Source of the DNA: G963677485 sp942492855
Lineage (GTDB): Bacteria > Armatimonadota > HRBIN16
NCBI GenBank assembly: GCA_942492855.1
Contig: OW818647.1
Coordinates: 3,286,001 to 3,350,000, forward strand
Reading direction: 5' to 3'
DNA: 64,000 nt
A program made the position numbers and the translations under genes. Below are positions 17,075 to 25,019 of the stretch, one piece after another. Each line of letters opens with the position of its first letter. The stretch's first letter is position 1. The notes beneath the pieces are model-generated. The model did no database searches. It was not told the origin of the DNA and was given only the letters and a program-made list of their open reading frames with translations.

Positions 17075-17660
17075 TAGGGGCGACCGGCGGTCGCCCGTGC
17101 GAAGGGAGGTGTCACGCGAAGACGCGAAGACGCGAAGGGGAGGGGATGTGGAGGGCATAGCATCGCATGCGGTGCCCGTGCGACCGATGTCTGTAGGGGC
17201 GGTTCGCGAACCGCCCTTCCTGCAAGCGCCACGATCTCCCGTGACCGCCCGAGCCTGTCTGAACCACGGATTACACGGATTACGCGGATGGGTTCGGATG
17301 GGGGAGATCCGGAATATCACGCGGAGACGCGGAGGACGCAGAGGTTTTCAACGCAATGGCGCAAGGGTGCAAAGGGATATGTCTGAACCACGTATTACAC
17401 GGATTACACGGATTACACGGATGGCGCGGATGGGTTCGGAGGGGGAGGGACGGGAAAGACCGGCCCGGAAAGGGAAAACCGGACCGGTCAGGGAGAGGAT
17501 TCGTCGCATCCGTCCCATCCGTCGGATTCCGCTCCGTCAAACGCAAACCCGTAAAGACCGCCCCGGTTAGGAGAAAACCGGCGCGGACATCGGTAGGGGC
17601 AGGCCCCCGTGCCTGCCCTTTGCGTTTGGGGAAAGACCGGACCGGTAGGGGCATCGCGTG
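17075..17660. repeat. array of dispersed GC-rich repeats between purL and hemD
   Basis: Nearly 600 bases made of modules seen elsewhere: GTAGGGGCGACCGGCGGTCGCCC (~17075), CACGCGAAGACGCGAAGACGCG (~17111), GTAGGGGCGGTTCGCGAACCGCCC (~17193), ACGCGGAGACGCGGAGG (~17319), three tandem copies of ATTACACGG (17394-17420), GACCGGCCCGG...CCGGACCGGTC (~17459) and GTAGGGGCAGGCCCCCGTGCCTGCCC (~17593). ORFs in this stretch consist of repeat translations and are not genes. Confidence 0.8.
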
Positions 17661-17678
17661 CGGTGCCCGTTTCCACCG

Positions 17679-18461
17679 TTATTCCGAATCGCTGGGGTTG
17701 GAATAGCTGCTCAAAACCGCCTCGAAAAGCCCCTCTTCGGTGAAGTTTTCGGCCGTGGTGATGCGGAAATAGCCGATCTCTTCAATCGCCGCGCTGGTCA
17801 CAGGCCCAATACAGACCAGCCTGCTCTGTGCGAACCATTCCGCTCTGTCATGCTTCTGAAGCAGTTCCCACATGCTGCGCACCGTGGACGGGCTGGTGAA
17901 CGTGATCACGTCAGGGATGGGGCCGCTCATCACTTCGGCGGTGTTCGCTGGCTCGATGTGCAGCACGCGGTAGACGGTCACATTGGTCACATGCGCACCG
18001 TGAGCCGTCAACTCGTCGGACAGGCTGGTACGGGCGATGTCGGCCTGAGCCAGCATCACTTTCTTTCCATGGACGTCACCCATCGCTGCAGGAAGAGCAT
18101 CGGAAATATACTCTATCGGAATGGCGTCGGGTTCACGGTACCGTTTGCGTAGTGCTGATGCGGTCGCGGGGCCGACACAAGCGATTTTGACAGGGTCGAG
18201 GGCGATGTTGTTGATGCCCAGCTTCTCCATGCGGTCAAAGAATTTCGCAATTCCGTTGGTGCTGGTGAACACCACCCAGTCGTAGTCACGTAGTGACCAG
18301 ATCGCTGTATCCACATCGCCCCAGTGTTCTGGCGGCTGGATGGAGATCACAGGCATGGAAATGACTGTGGAACCCAGTTCGGTAAAACGGGTGACCAAAC
18401 CTTCACCCTGGCCTTCAGGGCGTGTGACGATGACACGAATTCCTTTTAAATTATGATCCAT
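17679..18461 (-). CDS. hemD: uroporphyrinogen-III synthase
   Basis: HemD closes hydroxymethylbilane to uroporphyrinogen III while inverting ring D. The 260-residue sequence starts with LKGIRVIVTRPEGQGEGL, typical of the family, and contains WVVFTSTNGIAKFF, CVGPATASALR, DVITFTSPSTV and VCIGPVTSAAIEE, the conserved but weakly catalytic motifs of HemD. The ATG lies inside the last codons of hemC (11-base overlap), so translation is probably coupled. It is the last gene of hemA-hemC-hemD. Length fits a single-function HemD without the CobA fusion that some bacteria have. Confidence 0.93.
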   Translation of the reverse strand: MDHNLKGIRVIVTRPEGQGEGLVTRFTELGSTVISMPVISIQPPEHWGDVDTAIWSLRDYDWVVFTSTNGIAKFFDRMEKLGINNIALDPVKIACVGPATASALRKRYREPDAIPIEYISDALPAAMGDVHGKKVMLAQADIARTSLSDELTAHGAHVTNVTVYRVLHIEPANTAEVMSGPIPDVITFTSPSTVRSMWELLQKHDRAEWFAQSRLVCIGPVTSAAIEEIGYFRITTAENFTEEGLFEAVLSSYSNPSDSE

Positions 18462-19389
18462 CTGGATTCTTTACCTCACGTAGAATGACATCCGCGCCTT
18501 GTTTTAACATCTTTTTGGCAAGAGTGATGCCCAGTTTACGGGCATTGGCACACGAACCTTGCGCCTGCATCTTTATGATATCAGAGCCGCTCGGGCTGGC
18601 CACAATAGCAGTTAAGGTCAACTGATCCGCCGCCACTGATGCGTATGCTCCCACCGGAGTAGAACACCCTCCGCCCAGCTGGTGCAACACAGCCCGTTCG
18701 GCGATGACTGCGTAATGAGTGGGGGGGTGATCCAGCGCAGATAGGGTTTTCAACACATCAGCATCTGAACTGCGGCATTCCAATGCCAGAGCCGCCTGAG
18801 CAGGGGCGGGTAAAAACACCTCCGTAGGCCAGGGCTGCACATGCAGGCCTGTAAGAGTCTCATTTCCATAATCCCACCAGCCCATGCGATTTTGGGCTGC
18901 CATGGCCATCACTATGCCCTGATACTGCCCTTCGCGCAGCTTTCTCAACCTGGTATCAACATTACCTGTCAGTTTTTGTGTGACCACATCGGGTCTGACC
19001 GCATGGATTAATGCCGCTCTGCGCGCACTGCCAGCTCCGATGATCGCGCCGTGTGGCAGCTCACTCAGCCCACCCAGAGGGCTGATCAGCGCATCCCGAG
19101 CGTCTTCCCGCAAGGGCACGGCGGCGATTTGGAGCCCTTTGACCGGCTGCGTAGGCAGGTCTTTCATGCTGTGGACGGCGATGTCAATCTCATTGTTCAA
19201 TAACGCATTTTGGATTTCGTTCGTGAAAGCACCAATCACTTGGTATTGCTGCCGGTCACCAGAAGTGATTATAATGTGAAGTTGAACTTCGGTATCGGGG
19301 TTGAGTTGCTCAAGTTGAGCCTTCACCCAATTGGCCTGGATTAATGCGAGTTTGCTTCCCCGCGTGCCTATGCGGACGATGTCCTTTAT
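18451..19389 (-). CDS. hemC: hydroxymethylbilane synthase (porphobilinogen deaminase), non-NUG start
   Basis: HemC joins four porphobilinogens on a dipyrromethane cofactor. The frame shows VRIGTRGSKLALIQANWVK at the N-terminus, DIAVHSMKDLPT (cofactor/catalytic Asp region), GSARRAAL and the cofactor cysteine in GGGCSTPVGAYA. The first ordinary start in frame is GTG at 19326, which would remove the essential GTRGS segment, and no ATG, GTG or TTG lies between it and the upstream hemA frame. I therefore set the start at ATA (19389-19387), which overlaps the hemA TAA and has AGAGGG seven bases upstream; ATC at 19380 is the alternative. ~312 residues result, the normal length. A start at ATA/ATC, or coupling to hemA, is inferred and needs proof. 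Confidence 0.88.
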   Translation of the reverse strand: MKDIVRIGTRGSKLALIQANWVKAQLEQLNPDTEVQLHIIITSGDRQQYQVIGAFTNEIQNALLNNEIDIAVHSMKDLPTQPVKGLQIAAVPLREDARDALISPLGGLSELPHGAIIGAGSARRAALIHAVRPDVVTQKLTGNVDTRLRKLREGQYQGIVMAMAAQNRMGWWDYGNETLTGLHVQPWPTEVFLPAPAQAALALECRSSDADVLKTLSALDHPPTHYAVIAERAVLHQLGGGCSTPVGAYASVAADQLTLTAIVASPSGSDIIKMQAQGSCANARKLGITLAKKMLKQGADVILREVKNPDGS

Positions 19390-20657
19390 GTGTCGCCCTC
19401 TTTTTCTAGTCCGAAGGTTCGCACAAAGGCCTCTATAAAGGCAGCATCGCCGGCAGACTTGTTCAGGGCGGTGAGAGGCTGGTGAAGCATCTGCTGCACT
19501 AGTCTGCGTGACATTTGGTCTACAATTTGTTGTTGATGATCTGACAATTCACCCAGTTTGGGTGTGACCCACTCTAATTGTTGCAGTCGAATGCGTTCGG
19601 CGTTCGCCTTCAGAGACTTGATGGTCTCAATATTGTCGCGCAGTCTCCAGCGTTCGATAAACACAGCTAGATGCTCTTCCAGAAGGCGTTTGGCGGACGG
19701 TATGGATTCAGCTCGGGCTGCACTGTGAGCTTCAGAGAGCGCGTTGAGGTCTTCCAGGTCGAAGAGCCGCACAAAATCTGCCTTTCGGGCACAGGGGCTG
19801 ATGTTCCGCGGTACCCCGAGGTCTACCAGCAATAGAGGCCGTCCTTGCCGTTTAGTTGAGAGCGGTAGAAGGCTGGCGCAATCTAAGAGGGGGGAAAGCG
19901 AATCGGTGCAGGTGAAAATCACATCGGCTTCTGGTAGAAGTTCGTATAGTTTCGCTGTCTCAAGCAGCCGTACACCGGGAAAGTCTGCCTTCAATTTGGC
20001 TTGTTTTGGGCTTCTGGTGAGGACTGTGATTGGGGTCAAAGTGCCCGATTCTTTCCGACGGTCGACAAGCTCATTGATCAGCCGTTGGCCCATTTTGCCG
20101 GCACCGACCACCATGATATTGCGCTGCCAGAAGTCAGGAAACTCGTCTATCGCTTTCCGCAACGCGAGCGAACCGATGGAAATCGCATGTTGGCCAAGCT
20201 CTGTGCTTGACCTGACATTCTTGCCTAAGGTCAAGGCTGACCGGAAAAGTGCATCCATCAACCGGCCGCTGCATCCCATGTTCTTCGCCGTATCCCAGGC
20301 TCTGCGTACCTGCCCCAGTATCTCATGTTCGCCCAACACCAGCGAATCCAAGCCAGCGGCTACATGAAATAGGTGGGAGACCGCTTCTTCGGATTTGTAG
20401 GTATACAGGTGAGGTGTGAAAATGCTGAGGGCGATGTCGGTTTGGGCACTGAGTATCCGTATCAGCTCTTGATCGGCTAAACCACGCACAGTGATCTCGG
20501 TGCGGTTACAGGTGGATAGAACCACAGCCTCACGTGCTCCTGCCCGCATCAATGCCAGCAGCATTGTATCTAAACGGGAGCTCTCAAAAGAGAACTGTTC
20601 GCGCAACATCAGCGGTGCTGTATGATGGCTTAATCCGACAGTGATCAGGTGCAACAC
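19386..20657 (-). CDS. hemA: glutamyl-tRNA reductase
   Basis: HemA reduces glutamyl-tRNA to glutamate-1-semialdehyde, the first committed step of the C5 route to haem, sirohaem and other tetrapyrroles. The 423 residues show LITVGLSHHTAPLMLRE, the catalytic cysteine in VLSTCNRTEI, LVLGEHEILGQVRRAW, the NADPH-binding GAGKMGQRL region, and the C-terminal dimerisation helix. The gene heads the hemACD operon and its stop overlaps the proposed hemC start. It is divergent from the GH4 gene. hemL and hemB are not in the window. Confidence 0.97.
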   Translation of the reverse strand: MLHLITVGLSHHTAPLMLREQFSFESSRLDTMLLALMRAGAREAVVLSTCNRTEITVRGLADQELIRILSAQTDIALSIFTPHLYTYKSEEAVSHLFHVAAGLDSLVLGEHEILGQVRRAWDTAKNMGCSGRLMDALFRSALTLGKNVRSSTELGQHAISIGSLALRKAIDEFPDFWQRNIMVVGAGKMGQRLINELVDRRKESGTLTPITVLTRSPKQAKLKADFPGVRLLETAKLYELLPEADVIFTCTDSLSPLLDCASLLPLSTKRQGRPLLLVDLGVPRNISPCARKADFVRLFDLEDLNALSEAHSAARAESIPSAKRLLEEHLAVFIERWRLRDNIETIKSLKANAERIRLQQLEWVTPKLGELSDHQQQIVDQMSRRLVQQMLHQPLTALNKSAGDAAFIEAFVRTFGLEKEGDT

Positions 20658-20771
20658 AGTGTTTTAGGACCACCCTTCCCAATTCAGTTTGACTGATTGA
20701 GCACACCAAGTCAAGATGAGATCATTCACCCCCTTTGTGCGCTGTGAATACTTGACGATCAGACTTGATTG

Positions 20772-20799
20772 TTGGCCCTACCGGCTCATGCAATATAAT
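20772..20799 (+). promoter_or_regulatory. promoter of the GH4 gene
   Basis: TTGGCC and a perfect TATAAT separated by 16 bases, 35 bases before the GH4 start codon. Confidence 0.6.
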
Positions 20800-20833
20800 A
20801 GAATGGAGATTCTTATACGAGAGGTCAGGTATC

Positions 20834-22135
20834 ATGGCGAAAATCACATTGATCGGCGCAGGCAGCGTCGTGTTTACGAGGAACCTTCTGGGCGACATCC
20901 TCAGCTTTGACGAGTTGAAGGAGGTAGAGATCGCGCTTATGGACATCGACGAGGCCAGGCTGCACACCGCCAAGCGCGTGGCGGAGAAAGTGGCCAAAGC
21001 GGTGGGGGCCAACCCCAAAATCACCGCCACCACCAACAGGCAAGAGGCCATCGCCGACACCAACTATGTTATTAACACAATCCAAGTGGGCGGTTACAAG
21101 CCCGCTACTGTTACGGATTTTGAGATCCCTAGCCGATACGGCCTGAAGCAGACTATCGGGGACACCCTCGGCATCGGCGGAATCATGCGGGCATTGCGCA
21201 CCATCCCGGTGATGGTGGACTTCTGCAACGAAATGAAGCAGTTGGCCCCCGGCAGCACCTTGCTCAACTACACGAACCCGATGGCGATGAACACCTGGGC
21301 GGCTATGAAGGCGACCGGTGTGAAGGGTGTGGGGCTCTGCCACAGCGTGCAGGGATCGGCGCACGGCTTGGCTCATTTGCTGGGTATCCCTGGCGATGAG
21401 GTGAACTACATCTGCGCAGGCATCAACCACATGGCGTTCTATCTGACCTTCCAGCATAACGGCCAGGACCTGTACCCGGCATTGCGAAAACTGTACGCCG
21501 ATGGTAAGGTGCCAGACCATGACCGAGTGCGGTTCGAGATGATGATGAGGCTGGGATATTACGTCACCGAGTCCAGCGAACACCACGCCGAGTATACGCC
21601 CTACTTCATCCGCCGTGACTGTCCGGAGTTGATCGAACGCTTCAATGTGCCGATAGATGAGTATCTGCGACGTTGCGAGAACCAGAACGCGGAATGGGAG
21701 AAAATGCGTGTGGAGTTTGAGTCTGACGCACCCATCAATGTACATCGCAGTGCCGAATACGGCTCGCTGATCATCCACTCCATGGAGACCGGTATCCCGC
21801 GTGTGATCTACGGCAACGTGCCAAACAACGGCTTGATTACCAATCTGATGCCGGGATGCAGTGTGGAAGTGCCTGTGTTGGTAGATAAGAACGGGCTGCA
21901 GCCGACCGTGATTGGTGATCTACCTGTGCAGTTGGCAAGCTATATCAGCACCAACATAGCTGTGCAGGCGTGTACGGTTGAGGCAGCCTTGACGGGCAAC
22001 CGCGACCTGGTCTACCACGCCGCCATGCTTGACCCCCATACCAAGGCGGAGCTCACGATGGACGAAATCTGGGCGATGGTCGATGACTTGCTGGCAGAGC
22101 ATGGCGACTTGATCCCACTGAAACCGCTTATCTAG
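20834..22135 (+). CDS. glycoside hydrolase family 4, alpha-galactosidase type
   Basis: GH4 enzymes use NAD+ and a divalent metal (usually Mn2+) to cleave glycosides by an oxidation-elimination mechanism. The 433-residue protein starts with the Rossmann motif ITLIGAGSVVFTRNLLGDI; NYTNPMA and GLCHSVQGSAHGL carry the conserved Asn and the metal-binding Cys of the family, and INHMAFYL the metal-binding His. The CHSVQG form is typical for the MelA-like alpha-galactosidase/alpha-glucuronidase branch. I moved the start to the ATG before AKITLIG; the 23 residues upstream in frame are not part of the family and contain the promoter. The enzyme is cytoplasmic. With the two GH36 enzymes it suggests use of alpha-galactosides, although the exact sugar is not known. 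Confidence 0.9.
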   Translation: MAKITLIGAGSVVFTRNLLGDILSFDELKEVEIALMDIDEARLHTAKRVAEKVAKAVGANPKITATTNRQEAIADTNYVINTIQVGGYKPATVTDFEIPSRYGLKQTIGDTLGIGGIMRALRTIPVMVDFCNEMKQLAPGSTLLNYTNPMAMNTWAAMKATGVKGVGLCHSVQGSAHGLAHLLGIPGDEVNYICAGINHMAFYLTFQHNGQDLYPALRKLYADGKVPDHDRVRFEMMMRLGYYVTESSEHHAEYTPYFIRRDCPELIERFNVPIDEYLRRCENQNAEWEKMRVEFESDAPINVHRSAEYGSLIIHSMETGIPRVIYGNVPNNGLITNLMPGCSVEVPVLVDKNGLQPTVIGDLPVQLASYISTNIAVQACTVEAALTGNRDLVYHAAMLDPHTKAELTMDEIWAMVDDLLAEHGDLIPLKPLI

Positions 22136-22156
22136 CTGCTACCTGGCATATACCAC

Positions 22157-22186
22157 GGCGGGGCGTCATTTGATGGCGTCCCCGCC
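22157..22186 (+). terminator. GC-rich hairpin after the GH4 gene
   Basis: Imperfect inverted repeat GGCGGGGCGTCA / TGGCGTCCCCGCC about 20 bases after the stop. There is no T-run, so it may stabilise the transcript end rather than terminate. Confidence 0.4.
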
Positions 22187-22287
22187 ACCTGCCTGAGACC
22201 TTCATGCATGATGCCGACGCAATTCCAATAACTGGTAGAATCATACAGTGACAAAAGGCAACCGAAAACCGCACAAAGAGGAATGAA

Positions 22288-23160
22288 TTGGGCAAGTTAC
22301 TGGTCATCGCCACGCCGATAGGCAACCTTGAGGATCTGACGCTGCGCGCCTTGCGTGAGCTGAACTCACTGGACGCCCTCGCGTGCGAAGACACACGCCA
22401 CACCAGCATTCTTCTCAAACGCCATGAAATCACCCGCCCACCCAGAGTATTCAGCTATCATGAGCACAATGAACGGCAGGCGACGAAGGGGATCCTCAAT
22501 CTGCTGAACCAGGGTCTTAAGGTGGGCTTGGTGTCCGATGCCGGCAGCCCGGGTATCAGCGATCCTGGCTATCTGGCGATTCGGGCCGCGATAGATGGTG
22601 GTCATGAGATTGAGGTTTTGCCCGGACCAAGTGCCACAATAACCGCTTTGTTAGCCTCTGGTTTACCGAACAGCAGCTTTACTTTTCTGGGCTTCCCCCC
22701 GCGGAAAACAGGTAAGCGATGTCACTTTCTAGAGGCTGAAATGAACAGCCCTCATACGCTCATCATGTATGAAGCCCCCGGAAGGTTGCTAGGTCTGCTG
22801 GAAGATGCCCGCAAAACGCTGGGCAACCGGCACGCTGCGGTGTGCCTTGAACTGACTAAAATGTTTGAGACTGTGACTCGGGACAACCTGGATGGGCTGA
22901 TCGATTTCTTCAAGAATGAAGTACCACGCGGCGAAATTGTGGTCGTGATCGCCGGAAAGAACAAGAAGTTTATCGACAATGATGATGGTGAAGTAGACGA
23001 AAAGCTCAAAGAAAGCCAAAATCACGATTCGTTTATACATGAATTCTGTGACGAAGATGAAGAAGAATGTCTCATTGACAGCCCGAATAATGATCCATGT
23101 GCAGAAGAAGTTGATGAATCTGGCGTGACAGATGAAGCTGATGAGAAGGAGTCCTTTTGA
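22288..23160 (+). CDS. rsmI: 16S rRNA (cytidine-1402) 2'-O-methyltransferase RsmI
   Basis: RsmI puts a 2'-O-methyl group on C1402 of 16S rRNA in the decoding centre, using S-adenosylmethionine. The 290 residues show the family's tetrapyrrole-methylase-type fold: LLVIATPIGNLEDLTLRALREL, CEDTRHTSILLKRH, GLVSDAGSPGISDPGY and LPGPSATITAL. I use the TTG at 22288 as start because GAGGA lies six bases before it and the reading matches the family from the first residue; the nearby ATG is in another frame. The last ~60 residues form a very acidic tail with three cysteines (EFCDEDEEEC..., PCAEEVDE) that is not part of the enzyme core. The stop overlaps the next start, so it is translationally coupled to a TGT-type gene. 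Confidence 0.93.
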   Translation: MGKLLVIATPIGNLEDLTLRALRELNSLDALACEDTRHTSILLKRHEITRPPRVFSYHEHNERQATKGILNLLNQGLKVGLVSDAGSPGISDPGYLAIRAAIDGGHEIEVLPGPSATITALLASGLPNSSFTFLGFPPRKTGKRCHFLEAEMNSPHTLIMYEAPGRLLGLLEDARKTLGNRHAAVCLELTKMFETVTRDNLDGLIDFFKNEVPRGEIVVVIAGKNKKFIDNDDGEVDEKLKESQNHDSFIHEFCDEDEEECLIDSPNNDPCAEEVDESGVTDEADEKESF

Positions 23161-24251
23161 GACCCACCGAATTATCGCTGCGAAGCGGAGTGCTTCCCCT
23201 TCCGGCGTTTCTACCTGACGGCACAAGGGCCGTGGTACGCACCCTGGACAGTGCTGATCTGGAGAGCGTGGGTATCAAAGCGTTGATGGTAAATCTGCTG
23301 CACCTCAGCAGCTCACCAGGGGTGAATTCCATCAGCAGTCTGGGTGGAATCCATGATTTCATGGGGTGGCAAGCCCCTGTGATGTGCGATTCTGGCGGGT
23401 TTCAGGTCTATTCGTTGTTGAGAGAAAATCCCTCACTTGGCTTCATCGGAAGCGGCGGGTTCAGCTATAAGAGTGCATCGGACGGCAAAAAAGAGATGCT
23501 TAGCCCGGAGAAGAGCATCGAAAAGCAGTTCCGGCTGGGTGCCGACATCGTGTTTTGCCTCGATGTATGTACTCACCCTGACGATGATGCGCCCGCCCAA
23601 AGGCGGAGTGTGGAGCTAACCGTGGCCTGGGCGAAACGCTGCAAAGAAGAGTGGTACCGGCAGATACGTATACGCAAGGTGGGCAGTCAGGCACCACTTC
23701 TGTATGGTATTGTGCAGGGTGGTAGTGACCCTGAGCTGCGTCGTGAGTGCGCTCTACGGCTTCAAGAGATCGGGTTTGACGGCTATGGTTACGGTGGCTG
23801 GCCGATTGGAGCTGGCGGTGAGCTGGTCGATGCTGTGGGGCAGTTCTGTGAAATCACCCCTGATGAGCTGCCTCGGCATGCTTTGGGCATAGGATCACCG
23901 GAGAACACACTGACAGCGGCCTCTTTTGGATTTGATACTTTCGATTGCGTGATGCCCACCCGCGATGCGCGCCACAAGCGTCTGTATGTTTATAAGCCGG
24001 GTGCACCGGGGAATCTGGACTTCAGTTCGCGCGGATTTATCGACTATCTGCACATCCAGGACACGAAATACATCAGAGACAAATCGCCTGTGGACGAGAG
24101 CTGTGACTGCCTGTGTTGCCGTCGCTACAGCCGCGCCTACATGCATCACCTGTTCCAACTAAACGACTCCGTGGCCCACCGGCTGGCTACGATGCATAAT
24201 TTGCGTGTTTACACGCGGCTCATGGCCCGCATCTGTGAGTTGAGATCGTAA
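23157..24251 (+). CDS. tRNA-guanine transglycosylase family protein, divergent
   Basis: TGT enzymes swap a guanine base for a 7-deazaguanine (preQ1 or queuine) in tRNA. The 364-residue protein keeps the catalytic Asp78 in CDSGGFQV, the nucleophile Asp263 in DCVMPTRDARH, GIVQGG, and the zinc site CDCLCC...YSRAYMHHL. It departs from standard bacterial TGT at substrate-pocket motifs: MVNLLHL replaces GNTYHL and GYGGWPIGAGGE replaces the GGLAVGE-type loop. Base specificity may thus be changed, for example towards queuine or another deazaguanine. Start: TTG overlapping the rsmI stop (TTGA), with AAGGAG five bases upstream. The stop overlaps the ATG of the following methyltransferase (TAATG). No queuosine synthesis genes are nearby. 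Annotated as tgt-like; a plain tRNA-G34 role remains possible. Confidence 0.82.
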   Translation: MRPTELSLRSGVLPLPAFLPDGTRAVVRTLDSADLESVGIKALMVNLLHLSSSPGVNSISSLGGIHDFMGWQAPVMCDSGGFQVYSLLRENPSLGFIGSGGFSYKSASDGKKEMLSPEKSIEKQFRLGADIVFCLDVCTHPDDDAPAQRRSVELTVAWAKRCKEEWYRQIRIRKVGSQAPLLYGIVQGGSDPELRRECALRLQEIGFDGYGYGGWPIGAGGELVDAVGQFCEITPDELPRHALGIGSPENTLTAASFGFDTFDCVMPTRDARHKRLYVYKPGAPGNLDFSSRGFIDYLHIQDTKYIRDKSPVDESCDCLCCRRYSRAYMHHLFQLNDSVAHRLATMHNLRVYTRLMARICELRS

Positions 24252-25019
24252 TGTACGCCCCGGAAGATGTGGAAAGTCTCGTCGTCGAACTGAGCCATAC
24301 CACAAAGTACGCCGCTCTCTGCCCCGCCGTATTACGCCGCATTTCCGAATGGGCATTGGTCCGGTACCCCGGCCAAACTGGCTCCTAAAGAGGCGAAGCG
24401 TAAACTGCATCAAGTGTTCGGAAGTTACATTGAAGGTAATATCCAGCTCAGCAAATCCGCAGATGATGTTCAGTCGTTGTTAAGGCAGCACGCCTCAACC
24501 AACGAACGGCTCGGGTATTATGAGCAGATATTCCCGGCTATCTGGGCCATCACTGGCACTCCTGATCGGCTTCTTGATGTGGCCTGCGGACTAAATCCAC
24601 TAGCCAGGGAGCAGATGGCGCTGAGTGCTGAATGCGAAATCACGGGATGTGAGATCGACAGCCGACTAGTTAGCTTGGTAAACCATGTGAGCCAGTCACA
24701 CGGCTGGGTTGGCCACTGCGTCTGGGCAGATGCACTGAGCGAGTTACCTGATGGTCAGTATGATGTGGCATTGGTGTTGAAAACACTGCCCTGTATGGAG
24801 CAGCAGTGCAAGGGTGGGGCACTGCTGTTGTTGCGCTCTATCAATGCCAAGCATATCGTGGTGAGTTATCCCACGAAAAGTCTGGGTGGCCGAAACAAAG
24901 GGATGTTGGAGAACTACCGCGAGCAGTTCCACCGGTTGATGGGGCAGTGTGACTACGCGGTGACTGAACTGGTGTTTCCTAACGAGTTGTTTTTCGTGCT
25001 GGCTTCCGAAGGCCGGTAA
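24251..25019 (+). pseudogene. Rmt/ArmA-type 16S rRNA (m7G1405) methyltransferase, frameshifted
   Basis: Two frames together give a normal ~255-residue member of the FmrO/Rmt/ArmA family, known for methylating N7 of G1405 in 16S rRNA and blocking many aminoglycosides. Frame one (from the ATG) reads ...TTKYAALCPAVLRRISEWAL and stops at 24386; the second frame continues ...AKLAPKEAKRKLHQVFGSYI, HASTNERLGYYEQIF, LLDVACGLNPLA, VLKTLPCMEQQCKGG and the family signature VVSYPTKSLGGRNKGM. Removing one C from the CCCC run at 24367-24370 joins them exactly. So either the sequence has a homopolymer error or the gene is recently broken. The ATG overlaps the upstream TGT stop, and the 3' end overlaps the convergent MraY-like gene by 41 bases. 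Confidence 0.85.

Noticed and set aside
17394..17420. CRISPR-like short repeats
   Set aside because: Three direct 9-base copies without spacers and no cas genes; part of a dispersed repeat.
17031..17706. Overlapping ORFs of up to 179 codons on both strands after purL
   Set aside because: They are translations of GC-rich dispersed repeats, with low-complexity Arg/Pro/Thr products and no ribosome binding sites.
23157..24251. DNA 7-deazaguanine-modifying enzyme DpdA
   Set aside because: No other dpd genes are nearby and the tRNA-type catalytic and zinc motifs are well kept.
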